Shown: one piece after another, positions 31,314 through 33,475 of the stretch | Layout: each line of letters starts with the position of its first letter | Position numbering within the stretch: position 1 is the stretch's first letter | Assembly: GCA_018716565.1 (NCBI GenBank) | Contig: DVJT01000076.1 | Location: 1-33,475, forward strand | DNA from: Candidatus Avigastranaerophilus faecigallinarum | Lineage (GTDB): Bacteria; Cyanobacteriota; Vampirovibrionia; Gastranaerophilales; Gastranaerophilaceae | Reading direction: 5' to 3' | Length of the DNA: 33,475 nt | Notes under the pieces: model-generated | What the model was told of the DNA's origin: nothing | The model's database searches: none | The model's input: only the letters and a program-made list of their open reading frames with translations | Translations under genes and position numbers: made by a program

Positions 31314-33116
31314 ATGAAATATATTGAGAATGTAAGAAATTTTTGTATCATCGCTCATATTGATCATGGGAAGTCGACATTAGCTGATAGGTTACTAGAG
31401 AAAACAGGTACTATAGCTCAGCGTGATATGCAGGATCAATTGCTTGATACTATGGATATTGAGAGAGAACGCGGTATTACCATTAAGTTGAATGCTGCAA
31501 GGATGAATTATAAAGCCAAAAATGGGAAAGATTATGTTCTTAATTTGATTGATACGCCAGGGCATGTGGATTTTTCATATGAAGTTTCGCGTTCTTTAGC
31601 CGCTTGTGAAGGTGCTTTATTAATTGTTGATGCGACTCAAGGAGTTGAAGCACAGACTTTATCAAATGTATATCTTGCTATTGAGCAGAATTTAGAAATT
31701 ATTCCTGTTATTAATAAAATAGATTTACCGTCGGCAGATGTTGAAAGAGTTAAAGAAGAAATAGAAGAAGTATTAGGCATTGATGCATCTATGGCAATAC
31801 CTGTAAGTGCTAAAGAAGGTATTGGAATAGAGGATGTTTTGGAAGCGGTTGTTGAATTTGTGCCGCCGCCTGAGGATACTTCTGACAAACCTTTAAGAGC
31901 TTTAGTTTTTGATAGTGCCTATGACCAGTATCTTGGAACTTTATGTTTCTTTAAGGTTATAGATGGTAACATTAAACTCGGTGATAAAATTAAATTTATG
32001 GCATCGGGTAAGGAATATGAAATTACTGAACTGGGTTATTTGAATCCGCATAGAGTTCCTCTAAAAGAATTAAAAACAGGTGATGTTGGGTATATGGGTT
32101 GTTCTATAAAGGAGATTACAAGATTTGTAGGTGATACAATAACTCATGTCGAAAACGGTGCAAAAGAACCTTTGGCAGGGTATAAAGAAGCACTTCCGAT
32201 GGTATTTTCAGGATTGTATCCCGTTGATAACGATCAATACCAAGATTTAAAAGAAGCTTTAGAAAAATTAAAATTAAATGATTCAAGTATTACTTTTGAA
32301 CCGGAAACATCATCTGCTTTAGGGTTTGGTTTCAGGTGCGGTTTCTTGGGTATGCTTCATATGGAGATTGCTCAAGAAAGATTAGAAAGAGAATATAATC
32401 TTACTCTTGTTACAACGGCACCAAGTGTTATTTATAGAGTCCATAAAACAAATGGTGAAGTTGTTGAAATTGATAACCCTGCAAATTTACCGGATGCTCA
32501 ATACCGTGATTATATAGAAGAACCTTATGTAAAGACGACAATTATTACTCCGAATGATTATGTCGGATTATTAATGGAACTTGCTCAATCAAAACGCGGT
32601 ATTTTCCAAAATATGACGTATTTGGATAAAGTCAGAGTTTCACTTCACTATGAAATTCCGTTGAGTGAAATTATTACAGATTTTTATGATCAATTAAAAT
32701 CACGTTCAAAAGGATATGCAAGTTTAGATTATGAATTTAGCGATTATAAACGATCAGACTTAGTTAAATTGGATATTCTTTTGGCAGGTGAAATAGTTGA
32801 TGCTTTAAGTGCAATTGTTCACAAAGATAGTGCTTTTTATGTTGGTCAAAAGTTAACCTCAAAATTAAAAGATATTATTCCAAGGCAAATGTTTGAAGTT
32901 GCAATTCAAGCTGCAATCGGCGGAAGAATTATCGCAAGGACAAATATAAAAGCTTTAAGAAAAAGTGTATTAGATAAATGTTACGGCGGAGACATATCTC
33001 GTAAAAGAAAATTGCTCGAAAAGCAGAAACGTGGTAAAAAACGTATGAAGGCTGTAGGTAGAGTAGAAGTTCCGCAAGAGGCGTTTATGGCCGTTTTAAG
33101 TTTAGATGATAACTAA
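31314..33116 (+). CDS. lepA: Elongation factor 4 (LepA)
   Basis: Translational GTPase that acts on ribosomes in initiation and under stress. The 600-residue length is exact for the family. G1 AHIDHGKS is at 14-21, followed by [20 protein letters not shown] and [13 protein letters not shown]. The C-terminal EF4-specific domain ends with [17 protein letters not shown]. No Shine-Dalgarno sequence is visible before the ATG. A TATAAT at 31297-31302 would give a leader of only a few bases, so initiation may be leaderless or rely on another upstream start. glgC starts 12 bases after its stop. Confidence 0.97.
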   Translation: MKYIENVRNFCIIAHIDHGKSTLADRLLEKTGTIAQRDMQDQLLDTMDIERERGITIKLNAARMNYKAKNGKDYVLNLIDTPGHVDFSYEVSRSLAACEGALLIVDATQGVEAQTLSNVYLAIEQNLEIIPVINKIDLPSADVERVKEEIEEVLGIDASMAIPVSAKEGIGIEDVLEAVVEFVPPPEDTSDKPLRALVFDSAYDQYLGTLCFFKVIDGNIKLGDKIKFMASGKEYEITELGYLNPHRVPLKELKTGDVGYMGCSIKEITRFVGDTITHVENGAKEPLAGYKEALPMVFSGLYPVDNDQYQDLKEALEKLKLNDSSITFEPETSSALGFGFRCGFLGMLHMEIAQERLEREYNLTLVTTAPSVIYRVHKTNGEVVEIDNPANLPDAQYRDYIEEPYVKTTIITPNDYVGLLMELAQSKRGIFQNMTYLDKVRVSLHYEIPLSEIITDFYDQLKSRSKGYASLDYEFSDYKRSDLVKLDILLAGEIVDALSAIVHKDSAFYVGQKLTSKLKDIIPRQMFEVAIQAAIGGRIIARTNIKALRKSVLDKCYGGDISRKRKLLEKQKRGKKRMKAVGRVEVPQEAFMAVLSLDDN

Positions 33117-33128
33117 AGGAGAAACATC

Positions 33129-33475
33129 TTGGCATTAGATACATCACTTGTAATGATTCTTGCAGGCGGAGAAGGAAAAAGGCTTTTCCCTTTGACAAGG
33201 GATAGGGCTAAACCTGCGGTTCCGTTTGGAGGTAGATACAGAATTATTGATTTTGTAATTAATAATTTCATTAATTCAGGTTTCTATAAATTAAAAATTT
33301 TAACTCAATATAAATCAGATTCTTTAAATCAACATATAGCAAGAAGCTGGCCTGTATCTCCAATTTTAGGACAATATATAGATTTAGTTCCTGCTCAAAT
33401 GAGAATAGACGGAAATTGGTATAAAGGTACAGCTGATGCTGTTTATCAGAATTTGACACATATATATGATGAAAA
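33129..33475 (+). CDS. glgC: Glucose-1-phosphate adenylyltransferase (partial)
   Basis: Makes ADP-glucose for glycogen synthesis. Only the first 115 or so codons are in the window. AGGAG (33117-33121) directs a TTG start at 33129; there is no suitable ATG before the conserved motif. The N-terminal nucleotide loop is [20 protein letters not shown], followed by [21 protein letters not shown] and WYKGTADAV, all diagnostic of GlgC. It lies 12 bases after lepA and is likely co-transcribed. The rest runs past the window. Confidence 0.93.
   Translation, partial: MALDTSLVMILAGGEGKRLFPLTRDRAKPAVPFGGRYRIIDFVINNFINSGFYKLKILTQYKSDSLNQHIARSWPVSPILGQYIDLVPAQMRIDGNWYKGTADAVYQNLTHIYDE

Overview
The window is strongly AT-rich, densely coded bacterial chromosome. 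It carries housekeeping genes interleaved with small lineage-specific genes. Several traits point to the non-photosynthetic cyanobacterial relatives (Vampirovibrionia/Melainabacteria, probably Gastranaerophilales). The ATP synthase beta and epsilon genes form their own unit, as in Cyanobacteria. There are two type IV prepilin-like proteins with the leader style FTLAEVLITLVIIG, small orphan proteins of a kind I cannot place, and a glgC gene. This assignment is an inference from gene content; the window contains no rRNA gene or other decisive marker.

Layout. 1-500: end of rplM, then rpsI, which carries an in-frame TGA. 650-2475: atpD-atpC. 2478-4028: a DUF1796-like gene on the minus strand and a YitT-type membrane protein. 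4100-7378: aspS and dnaA, each followed by a clear terminator. 7425-8547: a small repeat protein and comF (both minus). 8585-10598: rseP and gmk. 10603-11336: an apparent inserted cassette holding one minus-strand gene and bounded by two copies of the gmk 3' end. 11340-14302: a tightly overlapping operon of coaBC, a NIF3-like gene, a secreted protein and rsmD. 14303-14690: a composite palindromic repeat region. 14691-16561: four small genes, including a membrane-anchored alpha-crystallin (Hsp20-like) protein. 16562-17149: a long gene-free stretch ending in a strong promoter for a prepilin gene. 17937-20133: a LysM membrane protein and gatB (minus). 20261-22031: a secreted protein with a Crp/Fnr-type regulator directly behind it. 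22043-23837: obgE and a C_GCAxxG_C_C protein (minus). 23953-25983: a phosphodiester glycosidase-family protein and a second prepilin paralog. 26002-27111: two small secreted proteins (minus), one with a single POTRA domain. 27314-30601: the tig-clpP-clpX operon. 30681-31259: a protein with a plausible Cys-His-Asp triad. 31314-33475: lepA and the start of glgC.

The housekeeping part covers translation (rplM, rpsI, aspS, gatB, rsmD, lepA, obgE), replication start (dnaA), energy (atpDC), CoA and nucleotide metabolism (coaBC, gmk) and protein quality control (tig, clpP, clpX, rseP, the Hsp20-like protein). The envelope part covers prepilins, LysM, POTRA and several signal-peptide proteins. I saw no tRNA, rRNA, CRISPR array, transposase, integrase or phage gene.

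The observations most worth a second look are the gmk-tail duplication around an orphan gene, the nonsense codon in rpsI together with near absence of TGA as a stop codon, a large insert with a LysM-like segment inside the PDZ region of RseP, an insertion in the initiator-specific region of DnaA, a palindrome over the promoter of the regulator operon, and the composite repeat at 14331-14626.
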